Source: Pseudomonas chlororaphis subsp. piscium (GTDB lineage Bacteria; Pseudomonadota; Gammaproteobacteria; Pseudomonadales; Pseudomonadaceae). Taken from it: a stretch of DNA of 64,000 nt. The notes under the pieces were generated by a model that worked only from the letters and a program-made list of their open reading frames with translations, searched no databases and was not told where the DNA came from. The position numbers and the translations under genes were made by a program. How positions within the stretch are numbered: the first letter of the stretch is position 1; each line of letters opens with the position of its first letter. This document shows positions 44,124-52,076 of the stretch, piece after piece. The stretch spans positions 4,030,001 to 4,094,000 of the forward strand of contig NZ_CP027707.1 of NCBI RefSeq assembly GCF_003850345.1. The letters are read 5' to 3'.

Positions 44124-45551
44124 CTAGTTATGGCTTTTCAGCGCACGCGCCACCGAATCCGACATCGTTTGCTTGTTGTAGTTGTTATAGTGCGCCGCGG
44201 CAATTCGCATGGGGTCGCCGGCATGGTAAGTCTCATAAATCATTTGCCGCTGACCAAAACCATCGCCGCTGACATCCCAGGCCAAGTTCAACAACTTGGC
44301 TCTGTCCATCGGCGACAAGAATGGGTTTTGCAAAGCTTGCTGAAGACAACCTTCATTCTCGTTATGGAAGTCATCGCCGTGAGGCACCGCCAGCATTGAG
44401 CCCGCCGCCAGAGACTGCACAGTCTGCAGCATCTGCTGGTACCACTTGGGGAAATGGCAGCGAATAGCCTGGATCGCATGAATACTCGGATTGCATACGC
44501 CTTCGGCGTCCACTTGGGCTTCGAGTTCAGCGAGCATCACGGTGCCACGGATCAACTCATACGCAGTCGTCAACTCCCCCAATTGCTCCTGGACATTGAT
44601 GTAGGAGGAAAGCCCAAGGTTGCGTGCAAGACTATCGGCCACGCCTATCAGCAGCTCGGCCTTGGCCAAGCCCCTGACCACGCCCTGGTGCCCTGTATGA
44701 TGGCGGGTGCGTGTCACATCGTAGAACTGGTTGGATTTGGCGATATCGCGAAAGATAAAGACGTCGGACCAGGGAATATGGACCTGGTCGAAAACCAGGT
44801 AGGCATCTATTTCATCCATCTTGCTCGACAACGGGTAGTCGAACTCCGAGCCCTCGGTATGCACCAGGCTCTTGCGACAGATGATTTTCAAGCCTTGAGC
44901 ATGAGTCGGCACCGTGAACGCCAGTGCGTAATCTGCATCGTGCTCCGTCAACCCAGGCATATTGAAAATCAGCAACTGATCAGCAATGGGGGCAAGGGTC
45001 ACGATCATTTTGGCCCCGCTGACCTCAATCCCTTGCTCAGAGACGTTCATGCATTTGACGCCGGCATAGAGGTTGGATTGAAGCCCCATGGGCTTGGACC
45101 GATCAATCTGCGGGTTAATCGCACCGTGCCCCACGAACAGATGTTCCCTGGCGCACCGGTCATAAAAATCGATGATATTGGCCGTGTAATCGGCATGCTC
45201 ATCGCGCCCGAAAAAGGCGCTATGGGCGCGCATGGCGCTCAAGCCGGCATTAATGAAATCTGGCGTTCTGCCCAACATGCCAAATGAACTATCAGCGATC
45301 TTTTTATAGGCACTACGCTTACGCGCAAGATCATTGGTATTCTTGGGAATCATCAGGCTTATTGCGGCTGGACGACCTTGGTAGTCGAAGTTTAAATCTG
45401 ACTCTTCCAGTAGGTCATAATAAGACAGCGTATTTTCAATTGCGCCATGGAAGGCAGGCTCAGAGAGGACTTCATCGACTTTTCTGCCATTCAGCCAAAT
45501 ATTACGGGGCACAGACAAACGCTGGAGATACATATCCCTTGCTTTCATCAT
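44124..45551 (-). CDS. HpaB-like flavin-dependent monooxygenase, oxygenase component
   Basis: 475 residues, close to the family length of the large subunit of 4-hydroxyphenylacetate 3-monooxygenase. Typical blocks are visible: LGRTPDFINAGLSAMRAHSA near the N-terminus, HLFVGHGAINPQIDRSK in the middle, ISGAK-like MIVTLAPIADQLLIFNMPG, FDQVHIPWSDVFIFRD, and the C-terminal helical acyl-CoA-dehydrogenase-like domain. It would use reduced flavin from the reductase at 41178-41684 to hydroxylate or N-oxygenate a substrate. First gene of the minus-strand run; AAGGA is six bases before the first of two ATGs. Base composition is visibly AT-richer than the T6SS and NRPS genes, suggesting transfer. The natural substrate cannot be read from the sequence. 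Confidence 0.9.
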   Translation of the reverse strand: MMKARDMYLQRLSVPRNIWLNGRKVDEVLSEPAFHGAIENTLSYYDLLEESDLNFDYQGRPAAISLMIPKNTNDLARKRSAYKKIADSSFGMLGRTPDFINAGLSAMRAHSAFFGRDEHADYTANIIDFYDRCAREHLFVGHGAINPQIDRSKPMGLQSNLYAGVKCMNVSEQGIEVSGAKMIVTLAPIADQLLIFNMPGLTEHDADYALAFTVPTHAQGLKIICRKSLVHTEGSEFDYPLSSKMDEIDAYLVFDQVHIPWSDVFIFRDIAKSNQFYDVTRTRHHTGHQGVVRGLAKAELLIGVADSLARNLGLSSYINVQEQLGELTTAYELIRGTVMLAELEAQVDAEGVCNPSIHAIQAIRCHFPKWYQQMLQTVQSLAAGSMLAVPHGDDFHNENEGCLQQALQNPFLSPMDRAKLLNLAWDVSGDGFGQRQMIYETYHAGDPMRIAAAHYNNYNKQTMSDSVARALKSHN

Positions 45552-45991
45552 GACTATTCCTTGTCAGATCACACTCAATCCGGCGAAAGTTACGGAGTGC
45601 AAAATGTTTTGTAAAGCACTTGAGACCAATTTTTTTTGAATCCTGGCCTAATCAAGGCCTGGAGATATTTTTTAACTACTTGATCTGAATAGGAAAATAC
45701 TCATTCACCAGATGAGCAAAAAATATCAAATAGCGGATTTTTGGCATTTCAGCTCAGTGTGTAATAACAACAGCTCTGCTTCAGTTTTCGGCAAAGGAAA
45801 CCCCGAACACGTTAGTACAAGGCGCCCCGTCATTGCTGAAATAATCGCGCCTGCCGGGCAACGATTCCTTGTGCAGTTGCAGGAGCGCCTGGGGGCTGCG
45901 GGCTATTCGGCATGAGCTGAACGTGAGCCGGTTCAAATCGTGGACCGGTGGCTTACCCGGATGGTCATGAGGCACTGCATTCTCCTACGCC
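45552..45991. promoter_or_regulatory. AT-rich region upstream of the HpaB-like gene
   Basis: 440 bp without a convincing gene. The part next to the oxygenase start is markedly AT-rich and should hold the promoter of the six-gene run. An AGTGC...GCACT dyad at 45596-45620 (5-bp arms, AT-rich centre) lies about 45 bp before the start and could be an operator, but the match is weak. A 67-codon plus-strand frame at 45712-45915 has no recognisable features and I do not call it. Confidence 0.5.
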
Positions 45992-46380
45992 TCATCGCGC
46001 TCCCGGCACCACGCCGCGATTCAACTGTTCGCGCAGGAACTCGATGAACACCTGCACCGGTCGCGATCCCTGGCGGTGCTGCGGGTAGACCGCCGACAAG
46101 GCCAGGGGCTCGGGGTGGAAGCCGTCCAGCACCGACGCCAGCCGCCCATCCTTGAGTGCTGCCTCGACGATGAAGGTCGGCAGGTAAGTGATGCCCATGC
46201 CGGCGATGGCCGCGTCCTTGAGCAATTCGCCGTTGTTGACCCGCATCCTCCCGGTGACGTTGACCAGCAAGGGCTTGTTGCCCTGCCCTTCGAAACGCCA
46301 CTGCACCTGGCGCCCGTGGCCGTAAGGCAGGCAGTCGTGGCCTTGCAGCTCCTCGGGCCTGAGCGGGGTGCCGCGCTTGG
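45992..46380 (-). pseudogene. LysR-family regulator, C-terminal fragment
   Basis: About 130 residues of the LysR effector-binding domain: KRGTPLRPEELQGHDCLPYG, then VNNGELLKDAAIAGMGITYL, FIVEAALKDGRLASVLDGF, and the end VQVFIEFLREQLNRG. The DNA-binding N-terminus and first half of the domain (about 170 residues) are missing. The fragment begins at a sharp junction near 46380 with an unrelated peptidase fragment in another frame. Its GC content is high like the chromosome core, while the fused partner is AT-richer. It is therefore probably a resident gene cut by acquisition or deletion of neighbouring DNA. Confidence 0.82.
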
Positions 46381-46641
46381 ATGGGAGTGGTAGATGATCA
46401 CCACCGGGTTATCAGTGCGAAAACTTGCATTCAAAAAGACGGAGTCTGGTATCGAGAAGGTGTAACCATTGGCAGCATGACGTGAATACCGTTCAGGACT
46501 GCTCGCGTGGAGCTCATCTTGAATGTTCGTACCTTCATGGACAGCGCCATCGGCGAGAACAAACCCACAGCACTCGTCTGGGTAAGCTCGGTTGGCATGC
46601 TGATAAATCATCTTGAGATTGTCTGCATTCAGAATGCCCAT
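46381..46641 (-). pseudogene. JAMM/M67-type metallopeptidase, truncated after the HxHP motif
   Basis: It reads as the N-terminal 87 residues of an M67 (Mec/QbsD-like) peptidase: MGILNADNLKMIYQHANRAY, then PDECCGFVLADG with the conserved Glu, and VVIIYHSHPS containing the first two metal-binding His. The rest of the JAMM motif (about six further residues, then SxxD) is missing because the sequence switches to the LysR fragment. It starts 3 bp after the stop codon of the EamA gene, so it was the second gene of that operon. Relatives of this family trim or release cysteine or thiocarboxylate from ThiS-like carriers. It cannot be active as it stands. Confidence 0.78.
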
Positions 46642-46644
46642 TGG

Positions 46645-47586
46645 TTATCTGCCCCATCCAAGAAGTCGTTCTACCGGCAATTTGGTGATAGCAAAGCCCG
46701 CTAGCAGCAACATCGAATAGAGGATCAATTGTCGAGAGATTGGCGTGCCTTCGTACCAAGCGCCGATAAGGACGGCGAATACTGGGAAGATGATGAACAC
46801 GAACGACAGAATGACCGGGCTCAAGCGCTTGAGCAGGAAAAAATAGACAATGAAGCCGCCCACGGAAGCCACCAAACCGAGATAGGTCAATGCCAGCCAG
46901 GAACGCTGCGTCACACTGGCAAGGTCGGGATGTTCCAGCGCCAAGCCAGTCATGAACAATCCCAGCCCGGCAATGCCGATCGGCAGCGTATTGAATGTGA
47001 TAACCCCTATCTCGGCTCCTCTCTGCTTGGTAATGACATAGCAGAGGGCGTGCATCACAGCCGCGATTAGAATAGCGATCACTCCGAAAAGCTCCGAGTA
47101 ATCGAGATGCAGCCCCTGTGTCTTGATAATCATGAACAGGCTGCCGAAGCCAATGGCTATGCCGACAACTTGCGAAAAAAATATCTTTTCTCTCAGGAAG
47201 ATGGACGAGAAGATCAGGATGAAGACCGGCATGCTACTGAACAAAAGTGCCGTCAGCCCGGAAGCAACATACTGCTCGCCGTAGTTCAGCAGGTAATACG
47301 GCACGCTGAAGTAGCACAGGGTGACGAAGATGAAAAAACCGAAGTTCTTGCGGGGGAAAAATATCGACTCGCGCCGTATCAACGCAAACCCCAGGAACAG
47401 CGGAAAGGCGATCAAAAAACGCAAACCTGCAGATGTCAGTGGTGGCACGCTCTCCACCGCTATCTTGATGCCAAGCCATGTAGTCCCCCAACTGAGACAG
47501 ACCACCAGAAAGAGCAACGTGGTCACCAAGCCCGCCATCCATCTCCCTGCTGCAGGCTGATCCTGCACTTCCATGCTGATTGACAT
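46645..47586 (-). CDS. EamA/DMT-family exporter
   Basis: 313 residues with ten hydrophobic spans in two EamA repeats. The first begins LVVCLSWGTTWLGIKIAVES, the typical SWG(S/T)xW opening, and the second contains AVMHALCYVITKQRG. The family exports amino acids and related metabolites. The SD is weak. It is divergent from a MocR-type regulator 111 bp away, the classic layout in which an aminotransferase-like regulator senses an amino acid or PLP adduct and controls an exporter. The truncated M67 peptidase follows immediately. Base composition is AT-richer than the surrounding chromosome. Confidence 0.9.
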   Translation of the reverse strand: MSISMEVQDQPAAGRWMAGLVTTLLFLVVCLSWGTTWLGIKIAVESVPPLTSAGLRFLIAFPLFLGFALIRRESIFFPRKNFGFFIFVTLCYFSVPYYLLNYGEQYVASGLTALLFSSMPVFILIFSSIFLREKIFFSQVVGIAIGFGSLFMIIKTQGLHLDYSELFGVIAILIAAVMHALCYVITKQRGAEIGVITFNTLPIGIAGLGLFMTGLALEHPDLASVTQRSWLALTYLGLVASVGGFIVYFFLLKRLSPVILSFVFIIFPVFAVLIGAWYEGTPISRQLILYSMLLLAGFAITKLPVERLLGWGR

Positions 47587-47697
47587 GTTTTTATTTGGCT
47601 CTTAAGGTAAATTCTTTAAGATTGATCCGATTCATTTATAAGAATGATCTTATCAACTCAATATATTGATTCAATATCAGGTTAATTTGAGGAAAAT
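47587..47697. promoter_or_regulatory. Divergent promoter with palindrome between EamA and MocR genes
   Basis: This 111-bp AT-rich intergenic region contains a perfect palindrome ATATTGA-T-TCAATAT at 47663-47677, 20 bp before the regulator start, and a looser AAGATTGATC/GATCTT pair upstream. ATTGAT-type motifs recur, which suits a MocR dimer that often binds direct or inverted repeats in such spacers. Confidence 0.65.
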
Positions 47698-49131
47698 ATG
47701 TCTGTCAAACCCGTTATTGACACCGATTCAATCTTCAAGAATGCCCTACAAGAGGGTCCAGGGCCTAAGTACATGCGGCTTGCTCAGGGCATAGAGCAAG
47801 CCATCAATAACGGCGCAATTGGACAAGGCCTCAAGCTTCCGCCACATCGCATCCTTGCCGATAAGATTGGCGTTACTGCCGGAACAGTCAGTCGGGCCTA
47901 TTCAGAATTGGAGCGCATGGGGCTGGTCATGGCGCGGGTGGGTGACGGCACCTTTGTTCGTGCACGCGAGCAGGAACGCCCTCGCGATGCCGGCTTCCGC
48001 AATTTCATCGAGGCAGCGGATGAATGCCACGATATGAGTCGCAACATGCACATCCCCGGTATGGAAGCCACGCTGCTGGCGCGCACGATGACGGATCTGT
48101 CAGGAGATGTAGAACGACTGCAAGAATTGATGCTCTACACGCCAGATATGGGTATTCAGCGCCACCGACAAGCGGGTGCCCAATGGCTGGCGCATGGCGA
48201 CTTCAGGTCATCGGCCGAGCAGATCCTCTGCGTTAATGGCAGCCAGCACGGCCTGCTGACCGTCCTCATTGCGATGTTGCGTGCTGGAGACACTCTGGTC
48301 ACAGAACACCTCACCTATCCGGGCCTCATCAGCGTCGCTCGATTTCTGGGTATCAAGGTCCTGGGTGTAGAAATGGATGAGGAAGGGTTGATCCCTGCAT
48401 CGCTTGCTGAGATTTGCGGCATCAATCGAGTCTCCGCTTTGTACTGCACACCGACGATACAGAATCCGACCACAGCAATTATCAGCTCCGAGCGCCGTAA
48501 AGAAATTGCGCAGATATGCCGCGAACACAATGTGCTGATCATCGAAGACGAAACCCATGGCGTACTGATGCAGGACAGGCCAATGCCAATCAGCATGTAC
48601 GCACCTGAGCGTGGAATCATCATTAGCAGCTTGAGCAAAGGAGTAGCCGCGGGACTTCGGGCAGGATATGTCCATGTACCGCAAGCACTGGTAGGGCGCC
48701 ACGCCGCAGCGATCCGCAACACCTGCTGGATGGCCTCGCCACTGCCCCATGAGATCGCCTGTCTCTGGATTGAAGATGGCACTGCACGCTCACTGCTGCA
48801 TCAGCAGATAGCGGAAATAGAGCGCCGTAAGCAGGCGGTCGAAAAACTGTTGCATGGACTGACCTACAGAACCCATCAATACAGCCCACATTTCTGGATC
48901 GAGGTACCGGCTCCCTGGCGCGCATCGGAAATCGAGCACTCGCTACGCCAGCGCAATCACCTGATCTCGATCGCCGATGCATTCAGCATCGGTAAAGGCA
49001 CAGTTCCACAATTCGTCCGCGCGAGCGTCAGTAACGCCTCTGGCGGTGATCAGGCCCTACATGATGGGTTCGCGATGCTCGCCCAGGTGCTGCGACACGG
49101 AGTCAATCAAGAGTCGCCAATGCTCCTATAG
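47698..49131 (+). CDS. MocR-type transcriptional regulator (GntR head, aminotransferase body)
   Basis: 477 residues. The N-terminal winged helix (KYMRLAQGIEQAINNGAIGQ, then LPPHRILADKIGVTAGTVSR) is followed by a fold-type I aminotransferase domain with IQNPTTAIISSERRKEIA, DETHGVLM and the PLP lysine in ISSLSKGVAAGLRAGYVHV. Such proteins usually regulate genes of amino-acid, PLP or amine metabolism and often activate or repress a divergent neighbour. Here that neighbour is the EamA exporter with the truncated M67 gene. GAGGAAAAT precedes the ATG. Convergent with the T6SS operon end at its 3' side. Confidence 0.93.
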   Translation: MSVKPVIDTDSIFKNALQEGPGPKYMRLAQGIEQAINNGAIGQGLKLPPHRILADKIGVTAGTVSRAYSELERMGLVMARVGDGTFVRAREQERPRDAGFRNFIEAADECHDMSRNMHIPGMEATLLARTMTDLSGDVERLQELMLYTPDMGIQRHRQAGAQWLAHGDFRSSAEQILCVNGSQHGLLTVLIAMLRAGDTLVTEHLTYPGLISVARFLGIKVLGVEMDEEGLIPASLAEICGINRVSALYCTPTIQNPTTAIISSERRKEIAQICREHNVLIIEDETHGVLMQDRPMPISMYAPERGIIISSLSKGVAAGLRAGYVHVPQALVGRHAAAIRNTCWMASPLPHEIACLWIEDGTARSLLHQQIAEIERRKQAVEKLLHGLTYRTHQYSPHFWIEVPAPWRASEIEHSLRQRNHLISIADAFSIGKGTVPQFVRASVSNASGGDQALHDGFAMLAQVLRHGVNQESPMLL

Positions 49132-49226
49132 GGTGATGCCTGGTTCCAACCGGGCGATCAACGTGACGAGACAAATACCTGCTGGTGATGAACATAGGCA
49201 GGACCTTCCCGCTCCCCTTTCTCCCA

Positions 49227-50174
49227 TCAGGCTTTCGAGCAAGCAGGCGGTGCCCAGTCACCCATGTCGGGGTTGCTGCACACGTCGTTGACCATGGTCT
49301 GGCCACGAGCGGCGACTTTCTGGCCTTCCGCGCGCTTGGCCGAGGCTTGCTGCAAGGTGCGCTCGGTGGTGACGGCTTCTTTGGGCACATTCGCCTTCGT
49401 CGCCGGCTTGGCGCTGGCCTTCTTGTTGGTCGACGCCTTCTTATCGGTGGCGGCCGGTGGCTTCACGGCGGCCACCTGAGCGACGTCCTGACGTTGCACA
49501 CCGACCGTCTGCAGGTCTTTCTCATAGGCTTGGGTGTAGACATCGATGCTCTCGCCGGCACGCCCATCCGCGGCGGCCATCAGCTCGTTGGTTTCCTTCA
49601 GGCCGCTGACGATCTCGGCCAGACGCAGGCGCCCTTCGCTGTCACTGATTTTCTTCGTCTTGCGCGCATTGAGCAGTGAGGTGAATTCACGCTGGTAGCA
49701 GTTCTGCGCGGTACTGGTGTAGCTGATGCTGCGGTCGATTTCGCCGGTACTGTGGTCGATGTCGCTGGCGTAGGAAGCAATGCGCGCACGGTCGTCGCTG
49801 ATCTGCTTCTGGCGTTCGCTGTAGTAGCCAGTCGCGCCGCCGACCAAAGCCCCGGCGGCAGCGCCTATCAGTGCATTGCGGCCGGCATCGCTGCTATTGC
49901 CGACCAGGGCCCCGGTCAGGCCGCCGAGCAGGCCACCGGCAACCGCGCCGGTGGCCACCGACTTGGTCATCGACTTGTCGGAACTGCGCAGTTGGCTGAC
50001 CGGCTCATAGCATTGCGGGTAGTACTCGACCTTGGTTTGGGCCGCGACCTTCGAGCTTGGAGCCCCGAAGCCCGCGCATCCGCCCAGCAGCAGTGCGCAG
50101 CAGACCAGGGTAGGCACCGGCAGGGTACGAACCAGGATCGAAACGCAGTTCTTGTGTGAAGTATCCATGGTCAT
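49227..50174 (-). CDS. tagQ: T6SS-associated lipoprotein TagQ
   Basis: Predicted 315 residues from the ATG at 50174, next to AAGGAG. A lipoprotein signal with LLLGGC (Cys near residue 33) is followed by a glycine-zipper stretch (AVAGGLLGGLTGALVGN, GAAAGALVGGATGYY) that may insert in a membrane, and a Lys/Ala-rich C-terminal region. Position next to TagR, TagS, TagT and PpkA fits TagQ, the outer-membrane lipoprotein that retains TagR and feeds the threonine-phosphorylation pathway of H1-type T6SS. The 138 bp separating it from tagR may contain its own promoter. Confidence 0.82.
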   Translation of the reverse strand: MTMDTSHKNCVSILVRTLPVPTLVCCALLLGGCAGFGAPSSKVAAQTKVEYYPQCYEPVSQLRSSDKSMTKSVATGAVAGGLLGGLTGALVGNSSDAGRNALIGAAAGALVGGATGYYSERQKQISDDRARIASYASDIDHSTGEIDRSISYTSTAQNCYQREFTSLLNARKTKKISDSEGRLRLAEIVSGLKETNELMAAADGRAGESIDVYTQAYEKDLQTVGVQRQDVAQVAAVKPPAATDKKASTNKKASAKPATKANVPKEAVTTERTLQQASAKRAEGQKVAARGQTMVNDVCSNPDMGDWAPPACSKA

Positions 50175-50312
50175 GTCTCTCCTTTTTGTGTGGGTCAATT
50201 CCGTTTCGGCTTCTGCGCGGAGCGGGCTCCGTCCGACGTGACCAAAGTCAGCTGACGCTACATCCAGCCTAGCTGGTCTTCGCCGCCACTGACGGCCGTT
50301 TCGACACCCTGC

Positions 50313-52076
50313 TCAGGGTGCGAGCAGCTCCTTCAGGATCGTCTCCGGGTCTGCCCGGCGCTGCTGGCGAAACTGCCCCACATGCCTGACGAAAAGCGTG
50401 GCACGGGCGACCAGGCTTTTGCCCAGCACCGGTTTGTGATTGAGCTCTTCCCGGGTCCGCTGGAACTGCGTCTGGATCACCTCGTCGGTGTAGCGCGTTC
50501 CGGTCGCCAGGTTGTCGATGTAGATCGCCAGGGCGCCATCGAGCGCACTGCGCCCATTGGCGATGCCCGTTTCATAGAGCTTGGCGGCGGCTTCGTCCTG
50601 GGCTGCCCGCGCTTGATCGCGATTCTTCTGCAGGTTGGTCAGGCGAATGTTGTAGTTGTTGACGGTCTCGGCCACCAGGGCCGCCGACTGGATCAGGTTG
50701 CCCGCGGCCTCCTCGCGCTGCCGGGCGATCAGCGACACATTGCGCTTGAGCTCTTCGTTCACCCGCGCCAGGCGAGCCTGCAGGTTCGGGTCGGTGCTGC
50801 TGGCGATGAGACTATCGAGCAATTGGGTCGGATCTTCGGCGGCGTCGATTTCATCGGTCAGGCCCGCCAGGCGGCCCTCCTTGCGCCACTGTTCGAACAG
50901 CTCCTCGTAGCGTGAGCGCGGTGCCGACAACGCGCCCAGGGCCACCCGGAAACCGGTAGTGGCGTTGCGCTGTTCGCTGCCGTCGGCGGCGAACAGCGGG
51001 TATTCCCGACGCATGCCGGTGAACAGCGTCAGCTCGCCTTCCAGGTAGTTGCCGCCCTTGACCACGAAGCCGCCGTAACTACCCTGGCGGCGACCGGCGT
51101 GGACCAGTTGGAAGGACTCCTGGACCATCTCCGCGGCATTGCCGATCACATCGAACAGCCCCAATGGATTGGGGTTTTTCAGCCCGACCGGCAACAGCCG
51201 CGCGCCCTGCCCGGTGCCCCCGGCGACCTGGCTGAACACCGCCCAGTCCCCTAGCGGGCCATCGCTGTCGCTGCCTTGCACCTTGCGCGGAAACAACCGC
51301 GCCTCCAACGCCTGGCGGCTGACCGCCTGGCCACCGCGGGCGGCGAATTCCCACTCCACTTCGGTCGGCAGGCGGACGAAGCCCATCCCGCCGTCCTCGA
51401 CCGCCTTGCCGCGGCCACTGACCGGCAACCGGTCGCGGTGGTACTTGAGCAACCAGGCGCTGTACACCGCGGTAAAGCGCTCAGCCTCCAGGCGCGACAG
51501 CTTGACCTTGGGCAAGCGCGCAGCCATGTCGCTCATGGGCGCGCAGGCCGGTGCCTCGCCCTGCCCCGCCAAGGCCGCCTCCTGGGCCATGACCAGGGCG
51601 TATTGGCGCTCGGTGACCTCGTATTTGCCGACGAAATAGAACATGGGCTTGAGCAGGCTGTCGGCCCCGCTCTTGGGCAGCGCCGGGGCGATTCTGGCTT
51701 GCCAGTCGGCCGGCAGGTCGTCGAGGGCGAACTGACCGTTGATGTAGTCGCGCCGATAACCGGAGATGAAGGATTGCCGGTAGCCCGGATCGTCATCGCT
51801 GAAGGGGTAGCCGAGATTGACCTCACGGTCGTCCAGGCTGCCCTTGGCGAGGACATAGACGTGGCGGAACACCAATTCACCGTCGCAGGGCAGCGGCAGG
51901 CTGAGGTCATCGGGCAGCGGTTTCGGATTATCCGCAGGGGCGCTCTCCGCCTGTACTGTGCCGGCCAGCGCCAGCATGACGAGAGCCTTCAGCCAGACTG
52001 GAGCCTTCAGCCAGACGAGAGCCTTCAGCCAAACTAAAACCCTCAGCCGGACCAGAACCCTCAGCCAGCTACACAT
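50313..52076 (-). CDS. tagR: T6SS threonine-phosphorylation pathway protein TagR (formylglycine-generating-enzyme fold)
   Basis: Predicted 587 residues from the ATG at 52076, which overlaps the end of tagS by eight bases and follows AAGGA. An N-terminal signal peptide contains an unusual six-residue repeat (WLKALV type; see the repeat entry). Then comes an FGE-sulfatase-like domain (FYFVGKYEVTERQYALVMAQ, FVRLPTEVEWEFAARGG, GLFDVIGNAAEMVQESF, NATTGFRVALGAL) and a C-terminal helical region with coiled-coil character. TagR in P. aeruginosa is periplasmic and acts upstream of PpkA. The catalytic cysteines of true FGE are not evident, as in TagR generally. Confidence 0.9.
   Translation of the reverse strand: MCSWLRVLVRLRVLVWLKALVWLKAPVWLKALVMLALAGTVQAESAPADNPKPLPDDLSLPLPCDGELVFRHVYVLAKGSLDDREVNLGYPFSDDDPGYRQSFISGYRRDYINGQFALDDLPADWQARIAPALPKSGADSLLKPMFYFVGKYEVTERQYALVMAQEAALAGQGEAPACAPMSDMAARLPKVKLSRLEAERFTAVYSAWLLKYHRDRLPVSGRGKAVEDGGMGFVRLPTEVEWEFAARGGQAVSRQALEARLFPRKVQGSDSDGPLGDWAVFSQVAGGTGQGARLLPVGLKNPNPLGLFDVIGNAAEMVQESFQLVHAGRRQGSYGGFVVKGGNYLEGELTLFTGMRREYPLFAADGSEQRNATTGFRVALGALSAPRSRYEELFEQWRKEGRLAGLTDEIDAAEDPTQLLDSLIASSTDPNLQARLARVNEELKRNVSLIARQREEAAGNLIQSAALVAETVNNYNIRLTNLQKNRDQARAAQDEAAAKLYETGIANGRSALDGALAIYIDNLATGTRYTDEVIQTQFQRTREELNHKPVLGKSLVARATLFVRHVGQFRQQRRADPETILKELLAP
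51983..52072. repeat. Five imperfect 18-bp tandem repeats in the TagR signal peptide
   Basis: Units on the plus strand start at 51983 (GAGCCTTCAGCCAGACTG), 52001, 52019, 52037 and 52055. Read on the minus strand they encode a six-residue period such as VLVWLK/ALVWLK/APVWLK. The array reaches into the first codons of tagR and the stop region of tagS. Confidence 0.85.

Noticed and set aside
45712..45915. A 67-codon plus-strand frame in the AT-rich spacer
   Set aside because: No clear ribosome site, no family-like sequence and no positional argument; treated as chance.
46021..46641. A single 206-codon gene joining the M67 start to the region below
   Set aside because: The second half is the LysR fragment read in the wrong frame, so I split it into two pseudogenes.
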